Notes: a model not told the origin generated them from the sequence alone. 64,000 nucleotides of DNA from Gemmatimonadaceae bacterium (GCA_016720905.1 JADKJT010000013.1:1-64000); one strand, 5' to 3'. Positions 9,257 to 19,342 are shown, counted from the first letter of the stretch. Program-made: numbers and translations.

Positions 9257-10666
9257 ATGATTTCGTTGCTGCTCGATACCACCGATTCGCGACCCGTGCA
9301 TTTCATCGGGATTGCCGGCGCTGGCATGAGCGCGCTCGCCGAGTTGCTGGCGCGGCGCGGTGTTGCGGTCGTGGGAACAGATGCGAACCCGGGTGGCGCT
9401 CCCGACCTCGCGGCGCTTGGCATTGCCGTTTCGGCGCATGACGCCGCGCTGGTCGCACAGGCCAGGGCGGTCGTGTACTCGTCTGCGATCCCGGCCATGC
9501 ACCCGGAGATGGTCGCGGCGCGTCAGCGCGAGTTGCCGGTCATTCGTCGGGCAGAGGCCCTTGCCGATGCTGTCAGCGGCGGGACGTTGGTGGGAATCGC
9601 CGGGACCCACGGCAAGACCACTACTACGGTCATGACCACCGAAGCGCTCGCGGCCGCCGGGCGCGACCCGACGGGCGTGGTCGGCGGTCGCGTGGGGAGT
9701 TGGGGCGGCAACCTGAGGCTGGGCCGTGTGGGTGCCGACGGGGCCGTGTACGTGGTGGAGGCCGATGAGTACGATCGGTCCTTTCTCGCGCTGCAACCCG
9801 CTGTCGCGGTTGTCCTCAATGTCGAAGCGGACCATCTCGACATCTATCGGGATCTGGACGACATCGAACGCGCCTTTGAGATGTTTCTCTCACCCGCCCG
9901 CGTGGTGGTGCGCTGCGCCGACGACGCGGGCGCCATGGCCCTGCGCGTGGCGAGCAGTCGGGAGGTTTTCGCGTACTCGGCGACCGTCAGCGGGGAGGCC
10001 CCGGCGACTCACGCCAGCGATGCCCGACTGATTGCGCAGGCGTTGACGCTTTCGGCGTCCGGCGCGCGCTTTGATGTCGTATTTGATGGTCAGTCGCTGG
10101 GCGAGATTGAGCTGTCCGTGCCTGGCGTGCATAATGTGCGCAACGCGCTTGCGGCCATCGGGGCCGGGCTCGCGCTCGGGTGCACGGTACCGGCCATGGC
10201 GCCGGGGCTGTCGGCATTTCGCGGTGTGGAACGCCGCTTCCAGCGATTGGGTTCGGCGCGCGATATCGACGTGGTCGACGATTATGCGCACCATCCCACT
10301 GAGGTGGCGGCAACGCTGGCCGCCGCACGACATGCGTTTCCCGGACGACGTCTGGTTGTGGCGTTCCAGCCGCATCTCTATTCGCGAACGGTTGACCTGC
10401 AGCGTGAATTCGCCGAGGCGCTGTCGGCCGCCGATCTGCTCTTCTTGTGCGACATCTACGGGGCACGCGAGGCGCCGCGTCCCGGCGCCAGTTCGGCATT
10501 GATCGGGGATCGCCTTCCTCCGGGCCTCCTTGAGTGGAGCGGGCCCCGTACCGATGCCGCGCAGGCGCTCCGGCATGTCGTGCGCGCAGGCGATGTCGTG
10601 ATCACGATGGGGGCCGGCGATGTCACGCGGACCGGTCCGGAACTGCTCGGGGCGTTGCGCACATGA
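9257..10666 (+). CDS. murC: UDP-N-acetylmuramate:L-alanine ligase
   Basis: MurC attaches the first amino acid, L-alanine, to UDP-MurNAc. From ATG 9257 the protein has 469 residues, the family norm. It opens with the nucleotide-binding FIGIAGAGMSALAELL. The ATP motif is GTHGKTTTTVMTTEAL (about bases 9604-9650), then EADEYDRSF, VLNVEADHLDIY and DYAHHPTEVAATL, all typical MurC motifs. A longer in-frame start at 9134 would add about 40 residues unlike any Mur ligase, so I reject it. The stop overlaps the ftsQ ATG (ATGA). In contrast to the genes upstream, murC is preceded by a long spacer with possible regulatory sites. Confidence 0.95.
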   Translation: MISLLLDTTDSRPVHFIGIAGAGMSALAELLARRGVAVVGTDANPGGAPDLAALGIAVSAHDAALVAQARAVVYSSAIPAMHPEMVAARQRELPVIRRAEALADAVSGGTLVGIAGTHGKTTTTVMTTEALAAAGRDPTGVVGGRVGSWGGNLRLGRVGADGAVYVVEADEYDRSFLALQPAVAVVLNVEADHLDIYRDLDDIERAFEMFLSPARVVVRCADDAGAMALRVASSREVFAYSATVSGEAPATHASDARLIAQALTLSASGARFDVVFDGQSLGEIELSVPGVHNVRNALAAIGAGLALGCTVPAMAPGLSAFRGVERRFQRLGSARDIDVVDDYAHHPTEVAATLAAARHAFPGRRLVVAFQPHLYSRTVDLQREFAEALSAADLLFLCDIYGAREAPRPGASSALIGDRLPPGLLEWSGPRTDAAQALRHVVRAGDVVITMGAGDVTRTGPELLGALRT

Positions 10667-11499
10667 CCGTTGGCATGCCGCAGACCATGTCCTTGTCCTT
10701 CGAGTCGGACACGGCGGTCACACGTGGCGCCGGTGCGTCGAGTAGCGTTCCCCGTCGCCCGTGGCGCGATCGGCCGCGTTGGCAGCGCCGCCTGGCCACC
10801 ATTGCCACGGTTGCCGCTGCCGGCGCATTGATCGCCGGTCCGTGGTGGGGGCCGCTGGCCCTGTCTCGGCTGGACTTCTTCCATGTGCGTACCGTCGAAT
10901 TCCAAGGCGTGCGATACGCCAAGGCGTCCGAGCTGGTACAGCGACTCAAGGTGGATACCACGCAATCCGTGTGGCAGCCGCTCGATTCGCTGGTGGCGCG
11001 TGTGAGCGCCCATCCGATGGTCCTGCGTGTCGATGTCGTTCGCGATCTGCCGGGAACGCTCCGCGTGCTGGTGACCGAACGAACGCCCGTGGCGTTCGTG
11101 TCGGTCAAAGGGGGACTTCAGCCGGCAGACGCGACCGGCGCACTGCTTCCCATCGATCCGTCAACGAATCCACTCGACATGCCGGTGGTGGCCAGCGCCG
11201 ACAGCGCGCTGCTGGGTGTGCTTGACGGGCTCCGGGAGAACGCGCCTGCGCTGTACGCGCGGGTGACACAGGCGCGTCGGGTGGGCCGCGACGAACTCCG
11301 GTTCTCGTTGACCGGCGGTACGGTGGGTGCGGCCGGCCCGGCAATGGTCAACGCGATCATCGTTCGGTCCACGTCCGACGTGACCGTGGCGCGATTCCGA
11401 GACATATTACCCGTGGAAGCGGATCTTGCGCGGAACCATCTGCGCGTGGTTGAACTCGACCTTCGCTTCCGGGACCAAGTGATCGCCAGACAGCCATGA
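10663..11499 (+). CDS. ftsQ: FtsQ/DivIB cell-division protein
   Basis: FtsQ is a bitopic inner-membrane protein that links early and late divisome proteins. The protein has 278 residues. A basic N-terminal tail of about 45 residues (RRPWRDRPRWQRR) is followed by one membrane segment (LATIATVAAAGALIAGPWWG). A POTRA-type domain then begins FFHVRTVEFQGVRYAKASELVQRL. The ATG at 10663 overlaps the murC stop; an ORF open further upstream only shadows murC. The stop overlaps the ftsA ATG. Sequence conservation in this family is low, so the assignment rests on domain layout and on the position between murC and ftsA. Confidence 0.88.
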   Translation: MTVGMPQTMSLSFESDTAVTRGAGASSSVPRRPWRDRPRWQRRLATIATVAAAGALIAGPWWGPLALSRLDFFHVRTVEFQGVRYAKASELVQRLKVDTTQSVWQPLDSLVARVSAHPMVLRVDVVRDLPGTLRVLVTERTPVAFVSVKGGLQPADATGALLPIDPSTNPLDMPVVASADSALLGVLDGLRENAPALYARVTQARRVGRDELRFSLTGGTVGAAGPAMVNAIIVRSTSDVTVARFRDILPVEADLARNHLRVVELDLRFRDQVIARQP

Positions 11500-12749
11500 C
11501 AACCGACCCAATCGTTGCCGCACTCGACATCGGTACGGCCCACACCACGGCGATCATCGCGGCCGTGCACGGGGATCTGCCGCGCGCACCCGTGCTCAGG
11601 GTGCTCGGCATCGGGCGGACGCGCACCATGGGACTGCGGCGCGGCGTGGTCTCCGATATCGAAGAGGCCACGCGATCCATCCGGAAGGCGGTGGACGAAG
11701 CCAGCAAGCATGCCGGGGTGGCACCGGACAGTCTGTACGTGGGCATCGCCGGTGAGCATGTCCGGGCGATCAGTTCCTCGGGCGTGGTGGCCATCAGCGG
11801 CGACGAGATCCAGCGCGCCGACGTCGAGCGCGTGAACGAAGTGGCGCGCGCAATGTCCATTCCGCAGGATCGCGAATTGTTGCATGCGATTCCTCAGGAA
11901 TACCGGGTGGACAAGGCCGACGGCATTCGCGACCCGGTGGGCATGATCGGTACGCGGCTCGAGACTGAGATGTATCTGATCACCATCGGGAGCTCGCCGG
12001 CGATGAACCTGCGCAAGAGCATCGATCGCGCGGGACTCAAGGTGAAGGAGCTGGTGCTGGAGCCATTGGCCAGCGCCCTCGCCGTGCTGTCCGAGGAAGA
12101 GAAGGAGCTTGGGGTCGCCCTGATCGAACTCGGCGCCGGCAGCACGGACCTCGCGGTGTTTCACGAGGGAAAGATCCGTCATCTCGGCACGATCGCCTAC
12201 GGCGGCAACGCGGTCACCAGCGACATTGTGCAGGGACTGGGCGTGACGCAGAACGATGCGGAGCAGCTCAAGGAAGCGTATGGGTGCGCCTACGAGCCCC
12301 TGATGACGGTCGACCAACTCATTGCCGTGCCGGCGACCGCCACGCACGGCGAACGGCATCTGTCACGCGAATTGATGACGCACATCATCCATCAACGCAT
12401 GGATGAGATCTTCGACAAGGTGCAGCGGGAAATCCAAGCCGCGGGTTTTTCCGGTCGACTCAACGCCGGCATTGTGCTCACCGGCGGCGGCGCGTCGCTG
12501 GAAGGCGTCACCGACCTGGCGGCCGACATTTTCGGACTCGGAGTGCGCGTCGGGGTGCCGGGCGAGAAGATCGACGGCCTGGTGGAGACCGTGGCCGATC
12601 CGCGTTTCGCCACGGTGGCGGGACTCGCGTTGTACGGCGCGCATCGCGTGGCACTGGGTGGCGTGATGACGCGACGGACCCAGCGCAGCGGCGCGGGCGT
12701 GGACAAGCTGGCGGGTCGTGTGAAGACCTGGCTGCAGGACTTCTTCTAG
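11496..12749 (+). CDS. ftsA: FtsA, actin-like membrane tether of the Z-ring
   Basis: FtsA is a peripheral membrane ATPase that anchors FtsZ. The protein has 417 residues. The phosphate-1 region reads IVAALDIGTAHTTAII, then come the SHS2/1C domain, the phosphate-2 loop ALIELGAGSTDLAVF and the adenosine loop IVLTGGGASLEG. The C-terminus ends VDKLAGRVKTWLQDFF, a good amphipathic membrane-targeting helix. ftsZ would normally be next, but here it is 6.8 kb away. The TAG stop lies in a CTAG palindrome that also supplies the stop of the convergent hydrolase gene. Confidence 0.95.
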   Translation: MTTDPIVAALDIGTAHTTAIIAAVHGDLPRAPVLRVLGIGRTRTMGLRRGVVSDIEEATRSIRKAVDEASKHAGVAPDSLYVGIAGEHVRAISSSGVVAISGDEIQRADVERVNEVARAMSIPQDRELLHAIPQEYRVDKADGIRDPVGMIGTRLETEMYLITIGSSPAMNLRKSIDRAGLKVKELVLEPLASALAVLSEEEKELGVALIELGAGSTDLAVFHEGKIRHLGTIAYGGNAVTSDIVQGLGVTQNDAEQLKEAYGCAYEPLMTVDQLIAVPATATHGERHLSRELMTHIIHQRMDEIFDKVQREIQAAGFSGRLNAGIVLTGGGASLEGVTDLAADIFGLGVRVGVPGEKIDGLVETVADPRFATVAGLALYGAHRVALGGVMTRRTQRSGAGVDKLAGRVKTWLQDFF

Positions 12750-13886
12750 GGCGTCGACACAATCGGATGCTGCGCCGCCGTCTCCCACGGCAATGACGGC
12801 CACCAGCGCGTCGTGACAATCGGCGCTGTCGGCTCCACGCTCTCGCCTGGCCGCGGTGTGGCGATGGTTGCGCCACTGAGTGCGGCGGCCGCCAGCACGC
12901 GCTCGATCGGCTCGGTCCATCCGTGATACGCAAGACGGAACAATCCCCAGTGCACCGGCAGCATCACGCGACCACGTACCATCGCGTGCGCCTGCACGGC
13001 TTGCTCGGGGCCGATGTGCCAGTCGGGCCAGCTGCGATGATACTGGCCCACTTCAATCAGCGTGCAATCAAACGGACCATACCGCGCGCCGATATCGCGC
13101 ATCGCGGGAAAGAGCCCCGTGTCGCCTGAGTAGTACACACGATGCGCCGGGCCGATCATCGCGTAACCGGTCCACAGTGTCGCATCCTTGTCCAGCAGCA
13201 TGCGCCCGGATGCGTGTCGCGCCGGCACACTGACGATCTTCACGGCGGCCACCGCGGTGCTGTCCCACCAGTCCAGTTCCTCAATGCGCGCGCTCGGCAC
13301 GCCCCAATACTCCAGATGCGCGCCTACGCCCAACGGCACGATGAAGCGAGCACCGGTGCTGGCCAGTGCGCGAACCTGTTGGCCGGTCGAGGTGATCATA
13401 GTGATCGTGCGAAATGAGCACCACATCGATCGGCGGCAACCGATCCAGCGCGAGGACGGGTGGATACCACCGTGACGGTCCGACGCCCGGGAGTGGTGTC
13501 GGACGCGTACTCCACACGGGGTCCAACAAAATTCGCACCCCATCAATTTCAACCAGCGTCGTCGAATGGCCCATCCACGTGATGCGCAACCCGGACACGG
13601 GCCACAGCGTCAAACGCGCCGGATCGACGTGCACCACCGGTACCGCCGCTGATGGAATGCCGACCGGGCTGGCAGTGCGCATCGCGGTGAGGCCACCTAC
13701 GAGATCATTGATCAGCGGTTGTGGATTCTCGAAATGACCGGAGTGCCACTGCGCCGATTGCTCCATGCGTGTGCGGCGCTCGCCATGCGCGAGGTGCCCC
13801 ATCGGTCGCCATGCCGCAATGGTCGCGAACAGTACGACGGCGACGACAAGTCCGAGCACACCCAGCAGTCCGCGGCGGAAGTACAT
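12746..13886 (-). CDS. NAPE-PLD-like metallo-beta-lactamase-fold hydrolase, frameshifted
   Basis: This membrane-anchored hydrolase resembles N-acyl-phosphatidylethanolamine phospholipase D and the bacterial RomA/UlaG-like group. After one N-terminal membrane segment the motifs follow the NAPE-PLD order: ITWMGHSTTLVEIDG, LLDPVWSTR, LPPIDVVLISHDHYDHLD (zinc site), IEELDWW, YYSGDTGLFPAM, RYGPFDCTLIEVG and LPVHWGLFRLAYH. The reading frame breaks just after HDHYDHLDRPT, near base 13376; removing one G restores a continuous protein of about 380 residues. I start at ATG 13886, but GTG two codons earlier is equally possible. It converges on ftsA, and the two stops share CTAG. The ceramidase-like gene lies upstream on the same strand. 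The substrate is unproven. Confidence 0.8.
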
Positions 13887-13923
13887 GGCCACAATATGGA
13901 CGATTACCCGGCGGATGATCTGC

Positions 13924-13998
13924 GTACCCGACTACCGAGTACCGAGTACCGAGTACCGAGTACTGAGTTCTGAGTTCTGAGTACCGAGTTCGTCTCCC
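13924..13998 (+). repeat. Class A heptad array (AGTACCG/AGTACTG) ending in one class B unit
   Basis: About ten 7-bp units run from 13924 to 13993: GTACCCG, ACTACCG, AGTACCG x3, AGTACTG, AGTTCTG x2, AGTACCG, AGTTCGT. They are followed directly by one GTCTCCC (13992-13998, sharing two bases). The array fills the space between the ceramidase-like gene and the hydrolase gene. The ceramidase stop codon (minus strand, 13934-13932) lies inside it, so the last residues of that protein are repeat-encoded. Confidence 0.88.
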
Positions 13999-14642
13999 AT
14001 GTAGCGATATGCCAGCCACGCACTCACCGCGCCACACACATGCCACAGGGCATGTCCCTGCCACAGGCTCGTCGGCGCGCACAGCAGATGCGTGATATCG
14101 AGAATCCATACGCCAAAGCCAAACGCCAGCACACCGATCGCGGTTGCGAATAACCGAAGCGGCGCGGTCAACACACCACGCCGACGATTGGTCCATTCCG
14201 ACCAGACAATCGCCAGCACCAGGGCCCCGAACGCATAACGGCGCAGCGCCGGAAGGCCCACCAAGAGGGCCAGCAGCGCCACGTTGACCACGAGGTACAG
14301 CGTGTTCTGCCTCGCGGCGGTCCATGTGCGACGACGCGACAGACTCTCCAGCAGCAGAAACGTCGCCACGAGATACATCCCCAGCACGTCGGCGGTTTGC
14401 CCCCAGAAGGTGAGCGACGCGTGAAAGAACGCCGAGCCCACACCCACCAGAAGCGTGGCGGCGGCGAACCGCCACGCGGCGGCGTCGCGCGAGCGATGCA
14501 CCACGAGGAGCGCCACGATGAGGAACGCGCCGCTGCTGACAGTGTTCGCCGGCTGTCGCACCGCGCCCGCCTGTGCGGCTTCGCAGAAGCAGCGGTCTGG
14601 CATGCAACTGGCCTCACGCCACCCGGTCCATGGTTCTTTCAT
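13932..14642 (-). CDS. Ceramidase-like multi-pass membrane protein
   Basis: The 236-residue protein belongs to the alkaline-ceramidase/CREST group of seven-helix hydrolases. After CFCEAAQAGAVRQPANTVSSG, which matches the family opening, come six or seven hydrophobic segments. The metal or catalytic residues lie in VGSAFFHASLTFWGQTADVLGM (Ser, His, Asp; seen as shorter motifs) and in the C-terminal WQGHALWHVCGAVSAWLAY with its HxxxH pair. I chose ATG 14642 because upstream residues do not resemble the family. The last about 15 residues are encoded by the heptad array and read NSELSTRYSVLGTR, so the natural C-terminus may have been replaced. Its neighbour is a NAPE-PLD-like hydrolase, suggesting N-acyl-lipid metabolism. 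This is an inference. Confidence 0.72.
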   Translation of the reverse strand: MKEPWTGWREASCMPDRCFCEAAQAGAVRQPANTVSSGAFLIVALLVVHRSRDAAAWRFAAATLLVGVGSAFFHASLTFWGQTADVLGMYLVATFLLLESLSRRRTWTAARQNTLYLVVNVALLALLVGLPALRRYAFGALVLAIVWSEWTNRRRGVLTAPLRLFATAIGVLAFGFGVWILDITHLLCAPTSLWQGHALWHVCGAVSAWLAYRYMGDELGTQNSELSTRYSVLGTR

Positions 14643-14770
14643 AAGGTCTGCGGGAGCGAGTGAACGGGCAAAGGCCACGGAATACAGCGCGGTGCACGAA
14701 TGCATACTCTGTGACAGTGTGCGCCGGGTCACCAGTGCGCGCAGGACCCCAATCGTAGCATGCTGCATCC

Positions 14771-16114
14771 ATGGAACGCCACACCGGATCGTCCGTTCAC
14801 GTCGCGCGTCGCAGCGTGCTCTCCGTCGCCGTGCTTCCCGTGCTGCTGATCGCGGCCTGCGACGTCGACCATGCGGTGGCCGTACGCGACGCGACCGCGT
14901 CCGTCGCGGGACCGGGGACTTCGTCGGCGCCGCCGGCGGACAGTTCGATGGTGGCGCGTCGGATTATCGGGGTGGGTGACACCGTGCGGCTGCAGGCACC
15001 AGCACCAAGCCGACGTGATCGTGTGGTGCAGTGGTCCTCGTCCGCGCCGACCATCGCGTCGGTCTCTGCGCAAGGACTCGTGGTGGGCGTGTCCGTAGGC
15101 GATGCGTTGATCGCGGCGACCAGCAAGGGCGGCGTGTTGCGATTGAGCCTGCGCGTGGCGGCACCCACACCACCATCGCCACCACCCACTCCACCCGCTC
15201 AGCCGCCCGCGCCACCGCCGGTGCCGACTCCCACGCCGCCGCCACTCGGAGCCCTCGGACTCAACGCGCCGTTGGGACGCCTGTTGTATCCGGCAGACAA
15301 CCCGTGGAATCAACCGGTCGATACGGCGCAGGTTGATCCGAATTCCAACGCGATTATCGCCAACATCGGGGCCACCCGGGCGTTCCATCCGGACTTTGGT
15401 GCCGATTGGAATGGCGGTCCGTTTGGTATTCCCTACGTGGTGGTGAGTGGATCCCAGGCGCGCGTGCCGGTCAGCTTCGACTATGCCGATGAAAGCGATC
15501 CCGGACCGTATCCCGTGCCGCCAAACGCGCCCATCGAAGGCGGCGCGTCCGCATCGGGCGACCGCCATGTCCTCGTGGTGGATCGTGACAACTGGAAGCT
15601 GTACGAACTCTACGCGGCATTCCCGCAAGCCAACGGCAGCTGGACGGCGGGTTCCGGCGCGGTGTTTGACCTCACGAGCAACGCGCTGCGACCGGCGGGA
15701 TGGACCTCGGCCGATGCCGCAGGATTACCCATTCTGCCCGGTCTCGTGCGGTACGACGAAGTCGCGGCCGGCAGCATTGCCCACGCCCTGCGCTTCACGG
15801 TCTCGCGCTCCCGGCGCGCCTACATTCCACCAGCGAGACACTGGGCCAGCAGCGACACCAGTTCGTTGCGGCCGCCCATGGGCATGCGCGTCCGCCTCAA
15901 GGCAGGCGTCGATATCGGCAGCTATCCGGCAAACGCCCAAACCATCCTCCGCGCACTCAAGAAGTATGGGATGATCGTGGCGGACAATGGCAGTGATTGG
16001 TACATCTCCGGGACCGCCGATGCCCGTTGGAATGACGCCGAACTGAACACCCTCAAGCGTCTGCGCGGCAGTGACTTTGAAGTGGTGCGGATGAGTGGGG
16101 TCGTGAAGCCCTAA
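14771..16114 (+). CDS. Lipoprotein with Ig-like (BIG2-type) domain, Pro-rich linker and unknown C-terminal domain
   Basis: The 447-residue protein starts with a lipoprotein signal ending LLIAAC (lipid-modified Cys30). Residues of about 60-130 look like one bacterial Ig-like repeat (VQWSSSAPTIASVSAQGLVVGVSVGDALI). A proline-rich linker follows at residues of about 135-160 (PTPPSPPPTPPAQPPAPPP). The remaining 280 residues form a compact domain beginning LLYPADNPWNQPVDT, with HVLVVDRDNWKLYELY and a Trp-rich C-terminus. I do not recognise this domain as a named family. It probably sits in the outer membrane. It is transcribed divergently from the ceramidase-like gene across a spacer of about 130 bp. 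Confidence 0.75.
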   Translation: MERHTGSSVHVARRSVLSVAVLPVLLIAACDVDHAVAVRDATASVAGPGTSSAPPADSSMVARRIIGVGDTVRLQAPAPSRRDRVVQWSSSAPTIASVSAQGLVVGVSVGDALIAATSKGGVLRLSLRVAAPTPPSPPPTPPAQPPAPPPVPTPTPPPLGALGLNAPLGRLLYPADNPWNQPVDTAQVDPNSNAIIANIGATRAFHPDFGADWNGGPFGIPYVVVSGSQARVPVSFDYADESDPGPYPVPPNAPIEGGASASGDRHVLVVDRDNWKLYELYAAFPQANGSWTAGSGAVFDLTSNALRPAGWTSADAAGLPILPGLVRYDEVAAGSIAHALRFTVSRSRRAYIPPARHWASSDTSSLRPPMGMRVRLKAGVDIGSYPANAQTILRALKKYGMIVADNGSDWYISGTADARWNDAELNTLKRLRGSDFEVVRMSGVVKP

Positions 16115-16236
16115 CGGGCCCAACCTCTCCTCAAGCCTTGCCGAACGGGTGACGAGGTTGCTGCGTAGTCATCGTGTATTCGATGCGAAGTGCGCCGCCG
16201 CTCCTCACCCTGTCTCATCGCCTGAAGGGAGTCCTC

Positions 16237-19219
16237 GTGATCCACGCTGGCCCGTCACGTTTCCGCCGTCTTGCCGTTGCCGTCGTAGCGCTCGGCCTGT
16301 TGCCGTCGCTGGCCACCGCACAGCAAATGACTGCCGATACCCGCGACCCCAACCAGAAGCAGGACGAGAGCTTCGCGAAGAGCTACAAGGAGTGGCTCGT
16401 CAACCCGACGCATGGCAGCCCGTTGGTCGACCACTTGCCCGTGGTCGCGGGCATTCCGTCACCCAAGGACGTGCTGGGCTATCACATCGGGGCGCCCAGG
16501 AAGCTCACCTACTACGCCGATCAGTTGAAGTACTATCGCGCGCTGGCGGCGGCGACTCCCCGCGTGAAAGTGGAGACGATCGGGCGGTCCGACGAAGGGC
16601 GTGAACTCGTGGTGGTGTGGGTGACCTCCGACGCCAACATGAAGACGTTGGCGCAGAACCGGCAAAAGCTCGCCAAGATCGCCGATCCGCGCGGACTGTC
16701 GGCGTCGCAGATCAAGGAGCTGATCGAGACGGCGCGTCCGCACTACCACCTGATGGGTGGCCTGCACAGCGGTGAAACCGGCCCCTCGGAAATGCTGATG
16801 GAACTGGTGTATCGACTGGCGACGGAGACGTCACCCATCGTCACGCAGATCCGCAACAACCTGTATGTGTCCGTGACGCCGGTCGCTGATGCCGACGGGC
16901 GCGATCGCAACGTGGATTGGTTCTACAAGGGACTCGACGCCAACCTGCCGAATTCCACGCCGGCCGCACCGAGCATGGCGACGGGCGCCACGCCCCCGGA
17001 TACCACTGGGGTCGCTGGCGGCGGGCGTGGTGGCGCCGGGCGCGGGGCAGGCGGCGGCCCTCCGGGTGAGGGCGGCCCGCCGGGCGGTGGGCCCGGCGGT
17101 GGTGGTCGTGGCATCGGCGCCGTGCCGTACTGGGGCAAGTATGCCTATCACGACAACAACCGCGACATCAACATCAAGCTTTTGCAGATGCGCGGTATCA
17201 TCGATTGGTATTTCACCGCGTATCCACCCATCATGCACGATCTGCATGAGGCGCAGCCGTTGATGTACACCTATACCGGCGGCCCGCCGCAGAACCCCAA
17301 TCTCGATCCGCTGTTGTTCGCGGAGTTGCCGTGGTTCGGCAATTGGGAACTGGCACAGATGACCAAGTACGGCATGCCCGGCGTGTACACGCATGCGTTC
17401 ATGGATGGTTGGTCACCGGGGTATCTGGGGTCGGTGGCGTACAATCACAACGGCCTGATGAAGATGTATGAGACACAGTCAGGACGTGATCTCGACAGCG
17501 CGGCCATCGCCAACGCGAATCGTCCGGGGGCGGCTGCGGCCGGCGGTGGCTTTGGCGGACGCGGTGGCTCGATGCCCACGGGCAAGGGGGGCGCGCAGGA
17601 ACGCGAGTGGTATCGCGGCCTGCCGATTGGCTTCAACGACATGGCGACCTTTACCCGCCGCTCGAACACCAATTACATGCAGACGGGCGTGCTCTCCTCG
17701 CTGCAGTTGGCGGCGATGTTTCCGGCCACGGTGCTGGAAAACTTCTACATCAAGACGCGCAACTCCATCGCGGAAGGACGAACCAAGGCGCCGTTTGGTT
17801 TTGTCATTCCCGTGCAGCGTGACATGACGCGGGTGGCGGAGTTCATCAACATCATGCGCTTGCAGCGCATCGAAGTCGGACTGGCGACGGAGCCGATCAA
17901 GATCGGTGCCGTCACGTATCCGGTGGGCTCCTATGTGATCAAGCGCGATCAACCCTACGGACGTCTGGCCAAGAATCTCATCGAGAAGCAGCAGTATCCC
18001 GATGCGAGACTGCAAACGTACGACGACAGCGGCTGGTCGACGGGATTCGCCATGAATGTGGACGTGGTCGAGGTTGCCGACTCGTCGATTCTCAAGGCGA
18101 AGGTGTCGCCGGTGTCGAAGGTGGTACCGAAGGGAACCACCACTGGCAGCGGCACGGCCGGCATCGCGGTGGCCCACCTGGGATCCAACAACATGGTGGC
18201 GCTGCGCTACCGACTGAAGGACGTCGCGATGAAGGTGGCGGAAAAGAAGTTCACCGCGGACGGCATGGAGTTTCCCGCCGGGTCGTTCGTGATCAGCGAT
18301 GAGCAAGGCGGCCGCAGTGCGGGCGGCGGTCGATTCGCTCGGGCTGACCGCGAGCGCGCTGTCCGCCACGCCAACGGTGCCGATGCATGACGCCGATGTG
18401 CCTCGCGTGGCCATCTATTCACAATGGAGCGGCACCCAGAACCTCGGCTGGTATCGCCTCACCTTCGACGAATTCCATATCCCGTACGACCTGATCTACA
18501 AGGAACGCGTGGCCAAGGGGAAGTTGCGCGAGCAGTATGATGTGATTCTGATCGCCGAACAGAACCTGAGTCGCAACACGGTCATGCAGGCGCCGGCCGC
18601 ACGCCCGCAGCCGTATCAGAAGAGTGAGAAGTACAAATTCCTCGGCGATTACGGGGAAACGGCCGATATGTCCGGCGGATTCGGACAGGCTGGTGTCGAT
18701 GCCTTCGCCGCGTTTCTCGAAGGCGGCGGGACGATCATCGCGGTGGGCGAATCGGCGCGGTTGCCGATCGAATTCGGTTGGGCGCGCACGGTCGACAAGG
18801 TCGCTGTGCCCGGACTGACCTCGCAGCGCCCGCTAGTGGAGGGCGAGATCACCAAGCCCGAGCACCCGGTGTTCTACGGGTACGACAAAAAGACGCTTCC
18901 CGTGAAGTACGTCGGCGGGACACCGTTCAAGGTGGGAATCGCCGACGAAGGGAACGTGCTGGCGCGCTACGTGGGCGGCGACAAGGCGGTCATTTCCGGT
19001 CTCATGACCGGCGCCGATTCCCTCAAGTCGCGTCCTTTCGCGGTGGATGTGCCGAATGCCTACAAGGGCATGGGTCGCGTGATCATGTTCTCGAACAACC
19101 CGATCTATCGCTGGCAGAATCACGGCGAGTTCAACATGATCTTCAACTCGGTCATCAACTGGAACGACGCGGGCGCGCCGGCTGCGCCGGTGCCGGCAGT
19201 GACCGCGCCGAGGCCGTAG
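16237..19219 (+). CDS. Exported M14-family zinc carboxypeptidase-like protein, frameshifted
   Basis: This is a large secreted metallopeptidase of about 994 residues. The GTG start at 16237 follows a good Shine-Dalgarno (GAAGGGA) and opens a signal peptide ending PSLATAQQ. The M14 zinc site starts with HSGE (residues 177-180, in GGLHSGETGPSEML). The likely third ligand is in MHDLHEAQPLMYTYTG (residues 333-348). A Gly/Pro-rich low-complexity insert (about residues 259-293) separates these two parts, and a second Gly-rich stretch follows near residue 435. The frame changes near 18305-18318, where one base must be removed to reach the downstream ORF. The C-terminal 300 residues resemble the GATase-like end of this family (RVAIYSQWSG, FLEGGGTIIAVGES). 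Confidence 0.8.
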
Positions 19220-19278
19220 CAGGGCTGGAGGCACCTCGGTTTGTGTCGCGGATCACACCTCTTCGCGCGGCCCCGGAT

Positions 19279-19287
19279 TGTGGATAA
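19279..19287 (-). promoter_or_regulatory. Perfect DnaA box upstream of ftsZ
   Basis: TGTGGATAA on the plus strand is TTATCCACA on the minus strand, the exact consensus DnaA box. It lies 56 nt upstream of the candidate -35 of ftsZ. It could couple replication initiation to FtsZ synthesis. A single site may also be chance. Confidence 0.45.
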
Positions 19288-19342
19288 TCGGTCCCACTCC
19301 GGGGCCGTGACGAACTCGTCCAACTCCATTGCATTTCACGGG

